A stretch of DNA of 64,000 bases, from positions 1 to 64,000 of the forward strand of contig NZ_JACHVU010000001.1 in assembly GCF_014190915.1 (NCBI RefSeq), read 5' to 3'. The notes under the pieces are model-generated. The model was given only the letters and a program-made list of their open reading frames with translations. It was not told the DNA's origin and made no database searches. A program made the position numbers and the translations under genes. This DNA comes from Mycolicibacterium iranicum. Lineage in GTDB: Bacteria > Actinomycetota > Actinomycetes > Mycobacteriales > Mycobacteriaceae. This document shows positions 1 to 8,323 of this stretch, piece by piece; positions within the stretch are counted from its first letter, which is position 1, and each line of letters starts with the position of its first letter.

Positions 1-289
1 TCAGCAAGTAGGCGATCCGGGCCGGCCCCCAGCGGCGGGTGACGCGCACGCCGATGATGCGTCGCTCGGTCCGCATCGGGGTGCGGTTGGGGCTGTGGTG
101 GGGCCGCGAGCTGCGGTCGGCCATGCCGGCCTTACCCAGCTTGAGGTAGCGGTCGACCCAGCGACAGACGGTGGTGACCGACACCTGAAAGCGTTCGGCA
201 GCCCGCCGACGCGACCATCCGTCGTCGACGACGCATTGCGCTAGCCGCAGACGACCGGTTTCGGACAAGGGGGCATTACGGTGAACCAC
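1..289 (-). CDS. IS481-family transposase, N-terminal 96 residues (truncated by window edge)
   Basis: The GTG start at 289 opens a frame beginning MVHRNAPLSETGRLRLA, which I recognise as the start of IS481-family transposases. Residues about 28-50 (RRRAAERFQVSVTTVCRWVD) form the helix-turn-helix that binds the element ends, followed by the conserved MADRSSRPHHSPNRTP linker and the start of the second DNA-binding region (RRIIGVRVTRRWGPARIAYLL). The DDE catalytic domain lies outside the window, so activity cannot be judged. The frame is open to the edge with no disruption. Confidence 0.88.
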   Translation of the reverse strand, partial: MVHRNAPLSETGRLRLAQCVVDDGWSRRRAAERFQVSVTTVCRWVDRYLKLGKAGMADRSSRPHHSPNRTPMRTERRIIGVRVTRRWGPARIAYLL

Positions 290-323
290 GAAGACCTCCG
301 AGATTGGTGAGCGTTCCTAGACA
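1..323 (-). mobile_element. IS481-family insertion sequence, left end only (runs off the window)
   Basis: The minus strand begins at 323 with TGTCTAGGAACGCTCACC, a TGT-type terminus as expected for IS481 elements, followed 34 bases later by the transposase start. Only this end is in the window; the rest lies beyond base 1, so I cannot tell whether the element is complete or what target duplication it made. A 15-bp perfect inverted repeat (288-302 and 336-350) links this end to a similar sequence just outside it. Confidence 0.75.
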
Positions 324-351
324 GCTCGCACTCCACTCGGAGGTCTTCGTC

Positions 352-399
352 TTGTCACCTCACCACGCCGTCACCAACGTCCGTGGTCAGTACAGCTAG
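352..399 (+). pseudogene. Remnant of a second IS481 transposase (C-terminal tail)
   Basis: Bases 367-399 read AVTNVRGQYS-stop, which resembles the invariant C-terminal end of mycobacterial IS481 transposases. It is joined in frame to a start-like TTG at 352 preceded by the same GGAGGTCTTCG leader found in the neighbouring minus-strand copy (336-350). This looks like an internally deleted element in the opposite orientation, with its right terminus ending at ACA 392-394. The TAG stop at 397-399 overlaps the stop codon of the next gene. Inferred from short matches only. Confidence 0.5.
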
Positions 400-800
400 C
401 CGAACACCGGGAGGGGCTCGCCGATCCGGTAGGCCTCGATCGCATCGAGGTACTCGAACAGCTCCTCGAGGTTGAACTGGTAATCGTCCGAGGAGCCCAC
501 GAACACGACGTGGGCGGTCTCGCCGCCGTCCTCGGGGGTCAGCAGGATCACCGTGACGTCGACGGACTCGTCGGGGACCTCCGCATCGGCGTGCGAGGCA
601 GGCCAGTACCACACCACGCCGGTCTCGTCGTCGACGTCGTCGGAGAACTCCCACCCGCGTTCGGTCAGCCGGGCGTCGAATTCTTCCAGCTGCGAAGCGA
701 TTTCGAGTTCTTCGGCGACGCCTGCCGGCAGCCAGGTGCGGTCGCGGACGCTCTGGCGCTTCTTACGGCGCGCCTTCTTCGCGTCCGAACCCCGGGACAC
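396..800 (-). CDS. Conserved mycobacterial protein of unknown function
   Basis: This 134-residue soluble protein starts at GTG 800, directly after the metZ stop codon (no gap), so it is probably co-translated as the last gene of the purT-metZ operon. The first 20 residues are strongly basic (KKARRKKRQSVRDR). The rest is acidic, with a VVWYWPASHADA stretch and a C-terminal EELFEYLDAIEAYR helix. No signal peptide, membrane segment or catalytic motif is visible. Its stop codon abuts an IS481 remnant, so the native C-terminus may have been altered by insertion. I do not recognise a family with a known function. Confidence 0.8.
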   Translation of the reverse strand: MSRGSDAKKARRKKRQSVRDRTWLPAGVAEELEIASQLEEFDARLTERGWEFSDDVDDETGVVWYWPASHADAEVPDESVDVTVILLTPEDGGETAHVVFVGSSDDYQFNLEELFEYLDAIEAYRIGEPLPVFG

Positions 801-2033
801 TCAGCCCAGAGCTCTGTCGAGGTCGGCGATGAGATCGTCGGTGCCCTCCAGGCCGACCGAGATGCGCACGACGCCGTCGCCCAACCCGATCGCGGCGCGC
901 CCCTCGGGGCCCATCGCGCGGTGGGTGGTGGTGGCGGGGTGGGTGATCAGCGACTTGGAGTCGCCGAGGTTGTTCGAGATGTCGACGATCTGGAGCTTGT
1001 CGAGCACCTCGAACGCGCGCTCCTTGGTGCCGCCGTCCAGTTCGAACGTCACCACGGTGCCACCGCCCGTCATCTGCCGCTTGGCGAGGTCGTATTGCGG
1101 ATGCGACTCCAGGAAGGGGTATTTCGCCCAGCTCACCCCGGAATGGCCCTCCAGGAACTCGGCGATGCGGTGCGCCGAGGCCGTCTGGTGCTGCACTCGC
1201 AGAGCCAGTGTCTCGAGTCCCTTGAGCAGCGTCCACGCGTTGAACGGACTCAGCGCGGGCCCGGTGTGGCGCATCAGCTTCTGGACGGGCCCGTCGATGT
1301 AGTCCTTGTCGCCCAGGATCGCGCCGCCGAGCACGCGGCCCTGCCCGTCGATGTGCTTGGTGCCGGAGTACACCACCACGTCGGCGCCCAGCGGCATCCC
1401 CTGCTGCAGGATCGGGGTGGCGAACACGTTGTCCAGCACGACCTTTGCCCCGGCCGCGTGCGCGAGGTCGCACACCGCGGCGACGTCGACCAGCGACTGC
1501 ATCGGGTTCGACGGTGTCTCGAAGAACACCGCCTGGGTGGGAACAGACAGTGCCTCCTCCCACTGGTCGAGATCCTCGCCGTCGACGAACACCGTCTCCA
1601 CGCCCCAGCGCGGCAGGATCTCGTTGCAGACCACGAAGCAGGACCCGAAGAGGCTGCGCGCGGCCACCAGGCGGTCACCGGCGGCGAGCAGCGCGCCCAG
1701 CGCGGTGAAGACCGCCGACATCCCCGTCGACGTCGCGAAGCAGGCGGGGGCGCCTTCGAGCAGACGCAGCCGCTCCTCGAACATCGAGATCGTCGGATTG
1801 CCGTAGCGCGAGTACACGTAGCGGTCGATCTCGCCGGTGAACGCCTTCTCGGCGTCGGCGGCCGACTCGTAGACGTAACCGGACGTCAGGTACATCGCCT
1901 CGGCGGTCTCCTCGAAACCCGACCTCAGCAGCCCGCCGCGCGCCCCGATCGTGGCCTGGCTGACCCCCTCAGGAAGGGCGGTGGGGATGCGAACCGACGG
2001 AACCGACGGCACCCCGTCGGCGTCCGCGCTCAC
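801..2033 (-). CDS. metZ: O-succinylhomoserine sulfhydrylase (MetZ)
   Basis: A PLP-dependent enzyme of the Cys/Met metabolism family that makes homocysteine from O-succinylhomoserine and sulfide for methionine synthesis in the cytosol. The 410-residue protein is the usual family length. It shows the cofactor-lysine motif YSGTKHIDGQGR, the VLDNVFATP strand with the PLP-binding Asp, SRYGNPT near the N-terminus and a C-terminal LITHPATTTH substrate-binding segment. The start is GTG 2033, overlapping the rhodanese stop as GTGA; the frame is open further upstream but that part lies inside the rhodanese gene. Pairing with a rhodanese matches M. tuberculosis Rv0390-Rv0391 and suggests supply of reduced sulfur to this enzyme. 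Confidence 0.95.
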   Translation of the reverse strand: MSADADGVPSVPSVRIPTALPEGVSQATIGARGGLLRSGFEETAEAMYLTSGYVYESAADAEKAFTGEIDRYVYSRYGNPTISMFEERLRLLEGAPACFATSTGMSAVFTALGALLAAGDRLVAARSLFGSCFVVCNEILPRWGVETVFVDGEDLDQWEEALSVPTQAVFFETPSNPMQSLVDVAAVCDLAHAAGAKVVLDNVFATPILQQGMPLGADVVVYSGTKHIDGQGRVLGGAILGDKDYIDGPVQKLMRHTGPALSPFNAWTLLKGLETLALRVQHQTASAHRIAEFLEGHSGVSWAKYPFLESHPQYDLAKRQMTGGGTVVTFELDGGTKERAFEVLDKLQIVDISNNLGDSKSLITHPATTTHRAMGPEGRAAIGLGDGVVRISVGLEGTDDLIADLDRALG

Positions 2034-2443
2034 GACTGGACCCAGGGGAGTCCGACGGCCTTCCAGCCGGTGCCGCCGCGATGCTTGCTCTCGTCGAGGT
2101 TCCCCTCGAATCCGTCCAGGATGTTGTAGGACGGTGCGATACCGGCCTCGGTGGCCGCTTCGGCCGCACCGATCGACCGGTTGCCGGAGCGGCACAGGAA
2201 CACGACCGGCCGCTCGCCCGCAGCGATCCCCGCGGCCTTCAGGTCCTCGACGAAACCGTCGTTGCGGCTGCCGTCGGTGCGGTTCCACTCGATGCAGACG
2301 ACGTCGCGCTGCAGCGAGGACAGGTCGGGGAGCCCGACGAAGCGCCATTCGGCGTCGGTCCGACAGTCGACGAGCACCGCATCGGGGTTCTCGCTCAGCA
2401 GCTTCCACGCCTCCTCAGGCGTGATGTCTCCGGCATAGCTCAC
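2030..2443 (-). CDS. Rhodanese-like sulfurtransferase
   Basis: This 137-residue single-domain rhodanese corresponds to M. tuberculosis Rv0390. The active-site loop is FLCRSGNRS, with the catalytic Cys near residue 84 that carries persulfide sulfur, and the CH2A-type VLVDCRTDAEWRFVG motif lies near residue 25. It ends inside the first codon of metZ (GTGA), so translation is coupled and the likely role is handing sulfane sulfur to homocysteine synthesis, which is inference. The preceding gene ends 19 bases upstream. Confidence 0.92.
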   Translation of the reverse strand: MSYAGDITPEEAWKLLSENPDAVLVDCRTDAEWRFVGLPDLSSLQRDVVCIEWNRTDGSRNDGFVEDLKAAGIAAGERPVVFLCRSGNRSIGAAEAATEAGIAPSYNILDGFEGNLDESKHRGGTGWKAVGLPWVQS

Positions 2444-2462
2444 GAACTGCAGTGTTCCATAG

Positions 2463-2933
2463 CTAACTGGGACCGGTCGAACAGACCTTCCAGGCCCCGT
2501 CCTCGCGGGCGAAGGTCATCTCGACCGTCTCCTTGGCGTCGCGGTCACCCTCGAAGTAGTAGGTGATGTCGGCGGTGGCCCGGTCGCCCTCGACCGCCAC
2601 GGCGTCCACCTTGTCGACGTAGCGCGCCCCTCGGCTGGCCTCCGACTCGCGTTGCGCGTCAAGGACCTTCGCCTCGTCACCCTGCTGCGCGGCGCAGGTG
2701 AACGCCTGGAAATCCTGGTAGCTCTCGCGCTGCAGGGCATCGTTCTGCCCCGACGCGGCGCGCGCGATCTGCTGCGCGTCGGTCAGGTCGTCACCGGAGA
2801 ATATGTTGATCAGCCAGATTCCGATCACGACGGCGACAATGATTGCCAGGGCGCCCAGGAACGGCGCGATGGCCGATCCACTCGACCTGTCGTCGGCGTC
2901 GTCGGCGCCCGGCTTCCCCGATTTCGCGCTCAT
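2463..2933 (-). CDS. Membrane-anchored conserved mycobacterial protein (Mce-associated/DUF4878-like)
   Basis: A 156-residue protein starting at ATG 2933, which overlaps the purT stop (ATGA). It has a short cytoplasmic N-terminus (acidic DDADDRSS after a few basic residues), one transmembrane helix at about residues 24-46 (IAPFLGALAIIVAVVIGIWLINIF), and an exported NTF2-like domain with two Cys, one near the AFTCAAQQ helix and one in the WKVCSTGPS end, that could form a disulfide. The same architecture occurs in the gene at 17141. Function unknown. Confidence 0.82.
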   Translation of the reverse strand: MSAKSGKPGADDADDRSSGSAIAPFLGALAIIVAVVIGIWLINIFSGDDLTDAQQIARAASGQNDALQRESYQDFQAFTCAAQQGDEAKVLDAQRESEASRGARYVDKVDAVAVEGDRATADITYYFEGDRDAKETVEMTFAREDGAWKVCSTGPS

Positions 2934-4075
2934 CCGGCCACCCACAGCTTGCGCAGCGCCGCGGCGACCCGCCGGGCGCGGTCGCGGGCCACGATCGGAT
3001 CGGGCGCGGTCGCCAGCGACAGGCCCAGCGTGCCCTCCGCGTCGGGGAACACCCGAACGTCGCTCTCGGCGACGGCGAGGGCGTCGGCCAGCACCACCCG
3101 CAGGTCACCGGGCGCGGGCGCGGCGGCGCCGTCCTGAGCGCGGGTCACCTCGACGGCTCCCGGCGAGATCATGATGGTGTCCACGGGCAGGCCGAGGACG
3201 GCCCTGGCGTGCAGTTCGAACTGGGACAGCCGCTGCGAGCGCAACGTCACCAGCCCGGCGTCCTGCAGACGCGGCCGCACATCGGAGAAGTACACCTCGT
3301 CGCCGCGCACCAGCACCTCCACCGCGAACACCCCGCGACCCCCGAGAGAGTTGACGATGCGCGCCGCGATCGACTTCGCCGAGTCCAGCGCAGTGGCCGA
3401 AAGCTGTTGCGGCTGCCAGGCTTCCAGCGCCTCGCCGCCGGTCTGACGGTGCCCGATCGGCTCACAGAACGACACGGTGGGGCCCGCGGGTCCGGTGGTG
3501 CGCACCGTCAGCAGGGTCACCTCGGCGTCGACCTCGACCACCGTCTCGGCCAGGACACGCTGCATGCTGAGCTTCCCGCCCGCGACCGCGCTACGCCAGG
3601 CGGGCTCCACGTCCTCGGGCCGCACCAGCACCGACTCGCCCTCGCCCGGGGCCGCCGCGAGCGGCTTGACCACGAGCGGGAAACCCGCGTGCTGCGCGAC
3701 CGCGGTGAGCTCCTCGACCGAGCCGGCGAACCAGAACGGCGCGGTCGGCAGGCCCAGCTCGTCGGCCGCCAGCCGCCGCAGACCTTCGCCGTCGAGCGCC
3801 AGGCGGGCCGCCCTCGGGGTCGGGAACACCTCCACGCCGTCGCGCTCGGCGACGGCGATCAGGGTGTCGGTCGGCACCGACTCCGCGTCGACGACGACGT
3901 AGCGCGGAGCCGCCTCGTCGATCGCGGCGGTCAGCGACGACGCATCGGTCGCGGCGTCCACCGTCACGACGTGGGCGCCCAGGCGCTGGAAGGCCGACGC
4001 GAGCTCGTGGCTGCGCTCACCGGCACCCAGCAGCATCACCGTCTCGCGGGCGTGCGGTGTCTCCAAATCGCTCAT
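2930..4075 (-). CDS. purT: PurT-like ATP-grasp protein (formate-dependent GAR transformylase family), diverged
   Basis: PurT makes formyl-GAR from GAR, formate and ATP in purine synthesis. The 381-residue protein has the family layout: N-terminal VMLLGAGERSHELASAFQRLG, ATP-grasp LVVKPLAAAPGEGESV, EITLLTV-like segment and GHRQTGGEALEAWQPQQ. Several residues differ from the E. coli enzyme as I remember it: the GELGKE loop is GERSHE, the Mg ligand strand SEVSPRPHDTG is SDVRPRLQDAG, and the C-terminal GSRRLGV phosphate-binding segment is EGTLGLS. About 19 residues after the first Rossmann unit are missing. It heads the operon and is divergent from the antiporter (39-base gap). Family assignment is firm; enzyme activity is doubtful. 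Confidence 0.82.
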   Translation of the reverse strand: MSDLETPHARETVMLLGAGERSHELASAFQRLGAHVVTVDAATDASSLTAAIDEAAPRYVVVDAESVPTDTLIAVAERDGVEVFPTPRAARLALDGEGLRRLAADELGLPTAPFWFAGSVEELTAVAQHAGFPLVVKPLAAAPGEGESVLVRPEDVEPAWRSAVAGGKLSMQRVLAETVVEVDAEVTLLTVRTTGPAGPTVSFCEPIGHRQTGGEALEAWQPQQLSATALDSAKSIAARIVNSLGGRGVFAVEVLVRGDEVYFSDVRPRLQDAGLVTLRSQRLSQFELHARAVLGLPVDTIMISPGAVEVTRAQDGAAAPAPGDLRVVLADALAVAESDVRVFPDAEGTLGLSLATAPDPIVARDRARRVAAALRKLWVAG

Positions 4076-4114
4076 CGATTTTCAGCCTGCCAGACCGGGC
4101 GACAGAATCGGAAC

Positions 4115-5701
4115 ATGAGTGCCTCGCTGCTGGCGATCCTCGCGGTGTCGGTCCTGCTGGCAGCCGTGGCCCGCCGCTACGACCTGTCCTCACCGCTGTT
4201 CCTGGTCGTGGCCGGGCTGGCGGTGGGGCTGATCCCCGGGGTAGGGCGGATCCTGGAGCTCGAACTCGACCCCGACATGGTGCTCTACGTGCTGCTGCCA
4301 CCACTGTTGTGGTCGGCGGGGCTTGAAAGCAGCTATGTGAGCCTGCGCGCCAACAAGCGCGCGATCGGGCTGCTCGCCGTCGGGCTGCCGCTGGTGACCA
4401 CCGCCGTCGTCGGGTTCGTCGCCTACCGGACGGTGCCCGAGCTGACGGTCGCCGCGGCGTTCGTACTGGGCGCGATCGTCGCGCCGCCCGACGCCGTGTC
4501 GGCCGGCGCCATCGGCCGCCGGCTCGGCCTCCCGCGGCGGACCATGACGCTGCTGGGCGGTGAGAGCCTGCTCAACGACGCCACCGCGCTGACCGCCTAC
4601 AAGGTGGCCCTCGCCGCGACCATCGGCGCGACCGCCACCTGGCAGGCGGGCCTGCAGACCTTCGGGCTCGCCCTGGTCGGCGGCGTCACCGCCGGCTACG
4701 TGCTCGGCCAGCTCATCGTGTTCATCCGTTCGCGTCTCGACGATCCGCTGGTCGAGAGCGCGATCGGGCTGGTCGCCCCGTTCCTGGTCTACCTGGCCGC
4801 CGAGGAGATCCACGGGTCCGGGGTACTGGCCGTCGTGGTCGCCGCGCTACTCAGCGGACAGCGCGCGACGCGGGCCGGTTACGCCGCGCGCCTGCAGGAC
4901 GCCGCGGTGTGGAAAGCGGTCCAGCTGGTGCTGGAGTCGTTCGCGTTCCTGCTGATCGGCCTGCAGCTGCCGGCAGTGGTCGAGGGGCTGCGGGGGATCT
5001 CGGCGGCGGTCATCGTGACGTCCTCGGTCGCGGTTCTCGCGACGGTCATCGCCGTACGGATCGTCTGGGTGTATCCGTTCGCCTACCTGCCGAGGCTGCT
5101 CTCGGCACGGGTCCGCGCCGCCGAGCCCGCCCCGGCACCCGGGCAGGTGTTCATCGTCGCCTGGGCCGGCATGCGCGGCGTGGTGTCGCTGGCCGCGGCG
5201 TTCGGTGTGCCGCTGACGACGCTGGGCGGGGCCGATTTCCCCGGACGGCCCCACATCGTGTTCCTGACGTTCGTCGTCGTGGTCGGCACGCTGTTGCTGC
5301 ACGGGCTGACGCTGCCGTGGTTGATCCGCCGGCTCGACACCCGGGGCGCCCAGGAGCGCGCCGACGCGCTGGCTGCGGCGGCAGCCCGGGACAAGGCCGG
5401 CCAGGCGGCCGCGGATCGTCTCGACGCATTGCTCGCCGGAGGTGCCCCCGACGTCGACGAGCACGCCGCCGACGTCCTGCGGGCGTGGAACGCCCGGCGG
5501 CGTCAGGCGGGGTGGCAGCGAGTCGACGACACCCGCTCGGAATCCCCGATGGGCGTGTTCCGCACCCTGCGCCTGGAGATGCTGGCCGCCGAACGCGCGG
5601 CGTTCATCGCCGAACGCGACCGCGGCACCATCGACGACGAGGTGCTGCGGGCCATGCTGCACGGCCTCGATCTGGAGGAGGCGACCCTCAACCGGGAGTG
5701 A
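4115..5701 (+). CDS. Monovalent cation:proton antiporter, CPA1 family (NhaP/NHE type)
   Basis: An inner-membrane Na+/H+ (or K+/H+) exchanger of 528 residues. About 12 hydrophobic helices occupy residues 1-410, with the ion-site motifs VAPPDAVSAGA and GESLLNDATAL typical of the CPA1 family and AWAGMRGVVSLAAA in the later half. A cytosolic, Ala/Arg-rich helical tail follows (about 415-528). The start ATG 4115 was chosen because it leads directly into the first helix and gives a 39-base gap to the divergent purT-like gene. Which cation it moves cannot be read from sequence. Confidence 0.92.
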   Translation: MSASLLAILAVSVLLAAVARRYDLSSPLFLVVAGLAVGLIPGVGRILELELDPDMVLYVLLPPLLWSAGLESSYVSLRANKRAIGLLAVGLPLVTTAVVGFVAYRTVPELTVAAAFVLGAIVAPPDAVSAGAIGRRLGLPRRTMTLLGGESLLNDATALTAYKVALAATIGATATWQAGLQTFGLALVGGVTAGYVLGQLIVFIRSRLDDPLVESAIGLVAPFLVYLAAEEIHGSGVLAVVVAALLSGQRATRAGYAARLQDAAVWKAVQLVLESFAFLLIGLQLPAVVEGLRGISAAVIVTSSVAVLATVIAVRIVWVYPFAYLPRLLSARVRAAEPAPAPGQVFIVAWAGMRGVVSLAAAFGVPLTTLGGADFPGRPHIVFLTFVVVVGTLLLHGLTLPWLIRRLDTRGAQERADALAAAAARDKAGQAAADRLDALLAGGAPDVDEHAADVLRAWNARRRQAGWQRVDDTRSESPMGVFRTLRLEMLAAERAAFIAERDRGTIDDEVLRAMLHGLDLEEATLNRE

Positions 5702-5728
5702 GAAACGGTCGCGCTGGTGCGCTGGGGC

Positions 5729-6205
5729 CTACCGGGGTCCGAGCTCGGCGAGGAACGTCTGCATCGCGGCGCCGAGCGCGGTGAACACCCGGTGGGCGGC
5801 CCGCAGGTCCTCGTCCGACAGGTCGGCCATGCTGGTGTGCGCGTGTTCGGCGAGCGGCGTGAAGAATCCGCGGGCGACCTCCATGCCGTGGTCGGACATC
5901 CGCAGTTTCACGCGACGCCGATCGGCGGGGTCGACGTCGCGCAGCAGATGCCCGGAGTCGACCATCCGCTCCACCAGATAGGTGATCGCGGCGGCGGACA
6001 CCCCCATCCGCTGCCGCAGCTCCCCCGCGGTCAGCGGGCGCCCGGAACCCTCGGCGACCGTGACGTGCAGCAGCGCCCGGAAGTCGTTGGCGGTCACCGC
6101 GTGCCGGGCCGCGAACGTCTGACCGACCGCGTCGGATGCGGCCGTGAGCGCCCGCAGGTCGGCAGCCATCAGCGCCTCCAGAGCCGCGCGGTCGTCGTCG
6201 TGCAC
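5729..6205 (-). CDS. MarR-family transcriptional regulator
   Basis: A 158-residue winged-helix regulator with the MarR pattern: dimer helices at both ends and a central DNA-binding unit (LTAGELRQRMGVSAAAITYLVERMVDSGHLLRDVDPADRRRV), including the DxxDRR wing. It starts at GTG 6205 and is transcribed divergently from an MMPL exporter. The 60-base gap between them holds a palindrome that could be its operator. The likely role is repression of the exporter and itself, relieved by a small-molecule ligand; this is inferred from the arrangement. Confidence 0.92.
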   Translation of the reverse strand: MHDDDRAALEALMAADLRALTAASDAVGQTFAARHAVTANDFRALLHVTVAEGSGRPLTAGELRQRMGVSAAAITYLVERMVDSGHLLRDVDPADRRRVKLRMSDHGMEVARGFFTPLAEHAHTSMADLSDEDLRAAHRVFTALGAAMQTFLAELGPR

Positions 6206-6227
6206 GTCGTCAGCCTAGCCGAAGTTT

Positions 6228-6241
6228 CAATTGCTTAATTG
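6228..6241. promoter_or_regulatory. Palindromic operator between marR and MMPL genes
   Basis: CAATT-GCTT-AATTG is a perfect inverted repeat in an AT-rich stretch of an otherwise GC-rich region. It lies 25 bases before the MMPL start and 22 before the marR start, where binding would block both promoters. Typical MarR sites have this form. Confidence 0.6.
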
Positions 6242-6265
6242 TTAATCATCTGAAATATTGGCTGC

Positions 6266-8323
6266 ATGAGCCGTCGCTTCTCGTGGCTGATCGCCGTCGT
6301 CATCGTCCTCGCGTCCGGCGCCCTGCTGGGGTTGCTCGGCAGCGGGGACTCCGCCGAGCAGTCCCCGGTGGCCGTGCCGCCGGCCTCCGAGTCCGCCCGC
6401 GCCGACGCGGTCCGCAGCAGCTTCCCCGGTGGCGACCAGGTTCCGGCGATCCTGGTGGTCACCCGCACCGACGACGCCCGCCTGACCCCCTCGGACCTGG
6501 GCGCGGTCACCTCGGCGTTCCCGGGCCCGCCGCCGCAACTGTCCGAGGACGGGCAGGCCGCGATCGTGGTGGTGCCGCTGTCGGCGGAGCTCTCCGGCTT
6601 CGACCTCACCGACACGGTCACGGAGTTGCGTGCGACCGCCGCCGAGAAGCTCCCCGACGACCTCCGCACACAGGTGACCGGTGGACCCGCGTTCGGCGCC
6701 GACATCGCGAATTCGTTCTCCGGCGCGAATTTCACGCTGCTGGCGGTCACTGCGGCCGTGGTGGCACTGCTGCTGATCGTGACCTACCGCTCACCGGTGC
6801 TGTGGCTGGTGCCGCTGCTCGTGATCGCGTTCGCCGACCGGGTCGCGTCCGTCATCGGCAGTGCCGTGGCCGAGGGACTCGGGATGAGCCCCGACGGCTC
6901 GACGTCGGGCATCACCAGCGTGCTGGTGTTCGGCGCGGGCACCAACTACGCGCTGCTGTTGATTTCGCGCTATCGGGAAGAGTTGGGCCGCAGCGCCTCT
7001 CACCGGGACGCCCTCGACACCGCGGTCCGCCGCGCCGGTCCGGCGATCGTGGCCAGCAATGCCACGGTGGTGCTGGCACTGCTGACCCTGCTGTTCGCCT
7101 CGTCGCCGAGCACGCGCAGCCTGGGTGTGCAGGCCGCCGCCGGGCTGGTCGTCGCCGCGGTGTTCGTCCTGCTGGTGCTCCCGCCGGCGCTGGCCCTGTT
7201 CGGCCGGAAACTGTTCTGGCCGTTCATCCCTGCCGTCGGCGCCACCCCGCTGACCGACACCGGCGTGTGGCACCGGGTGGCCGCGGCCGTCGCGCGCCGA
7301 CCGGGCCGCGTCGCCGTGGTGTCCCTCGGAACGCTCGCGCTACTGTGCACCGGCCTGTTCGCCACACCGGTCGGCCTCTCGCAGACCGAGCAGTTCCGGG
7401 TCGAAGCCGAATCCGTCAGCGGGTTCGAGACATTGGCTGCGCACTTCCCCAGCGGTCTGACCGATCCCACCCGGGTCATCGCATCGACCGACCGCAGCGC
7501 GCAGGTGCAGCGCGCCATCACCGACACCCCGGGGATCGTGTCGGCGACCCCCGCCGGAGACTCTCCGGACGGGATGAGCCAGTGGTCAGTCGTGCTGGAC
7601 GCCGCGCCCGCCTCGGACACGGCGTTCGAAACCATTGACGCGCTGCGCGACTCGGTGCACGCCGCCGACCCCGGCGCCCTCGTCGGCGGATCCGACGCCG
7701 TCGCGCGGGACGCCGCGGGAGCAGCCGGACACGACCGTGCGGTCGTCGTGCCCGCCATCCTGGTGGTGGTCCTGCTCGTGCTGTACGTGCTGCTCCGTTC
7801 GGCGCTCGCACCGCTGGTCCTGGTCGGTGTCACCGTGCTCAGCGCACTGGCCGCCCTCGGTCTCGGCGGCTGGGCCAGCGTGCACCTGTTCGGCTTCCCG
7901 GGACTCGACAACACCGCTCCGCTGTTCGCGTTCCTGTTCCTGGTCGCGCTCGGGGTCGACTACACCATCTTCCTCGTGACCCGAGCGCGGGAGGAGACCC
8001 CCGACGACGGCACCAGGGACGGCACTCGGGACGGCATCGTGCGGGCCGTCTCGGCCACCGGGGCGGTGATCAGCAGCGCGGGCATCGTGCTCGCGGCGGT
8101 GTTCTGCGTGCTGGGGGTGCTGCCGTTGATCGTGCTCACCCAGGTCGGCATCATCGTCGGCCTCGGCATCCTGCTCGACACCTTCCTGGTGCGCACGGTG
8201 ATCATCCCGGCGCTGTTCACGCTGATCGGACCGAAGATCTGGTGGCCTGCCCTGAAGGGCTACCGTTCCCCCCGTGGAGAGTCACGCGGTGCGCACCGCG
8301 CTGGGGGGGTTGCACGTCCGTAG
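6266..8323 (+). CDS. MMPL/RND-family transporter
   Basis: A 685-residue inner-membrane exporter with two MMPL repeats. Each has one early helix (residues 5-22 and about 348-366), a periplasmic domain, and a block of five helices. The second block includes FLVALGVDYTIFLVTRAREE, the family's proton-relay region with Gly-Val-Asp-Tyr; the first has GAGTNYALLLISRYREEL in the same place. It is shorter than lipid-exporting MmpL proteins and closer to small-molecule MMPL exporters. The last 50 bases overlap the next gene in another frame. A divergent MarR regulator suggests inducible drug or lipid efflux. Confidence 0.9.
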   Translation: MSRRFSWLIAVVIVLASGALLGLLGSGDSAEQSPVAVPPASESARADAVRSSFPGGDQVPAILVVTRTDDARLTPSDLGAVTSAFPGPPPQLSEDGQAAIVVVPLSAELSGFDLTDTVTELRATAAEKLPDDLRTQVTGGPAFGADIANSFSGANFTLLAVTAAVVALLLIVTYRSPVLWLVPLLVIAFADRVASVIGSAVAEGLGMSPDGSTSGITSVLVFGAGTNYALLLISRYREELGRSASHRDALDTAVRRAGPAIVASNATVVLALLTLLFASSPSTRSLGVQAAAGLVVAAVFVLLVLPPALALFGRKLFWPFIPAVGATPLTDTGVWHRVAAAVARRPGRVAVVSLGTLALLCTGLFATPVGLSQTEQFRVEAESVSGFETLAAHFPSGLTDPTRVIASTDRSAQVQRAITDTPGIVSATPAGDSPDGMSQWSVVLDAAPASDTAFETIDALRDSVHAADPGALVGGSDAVARDAAGAAGHDRAVVVPAILVVVLLVLYVLLRSALAPLVLVGVTVLSALAALGLGGWASVHLFGFPGLDNTAPLFAFLFLVALGVDYTIFLVTRAREETPDDGTRDGTRDGIVRAVSATGAVISSAGIVLAAVFCVLGVLPLIVLTQVGIIVGLGILLDTFLVRTVIIPALFTLIGPKIWWPALKGYRSPRGESRGAHRAGGVARP

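Noticed and set aside
510..2129. Long plus-strand frame opposite metZ
   Set aside because: It is antisense to metZ and the rhodanese gene, with composition typical of high-GC shadow frames.
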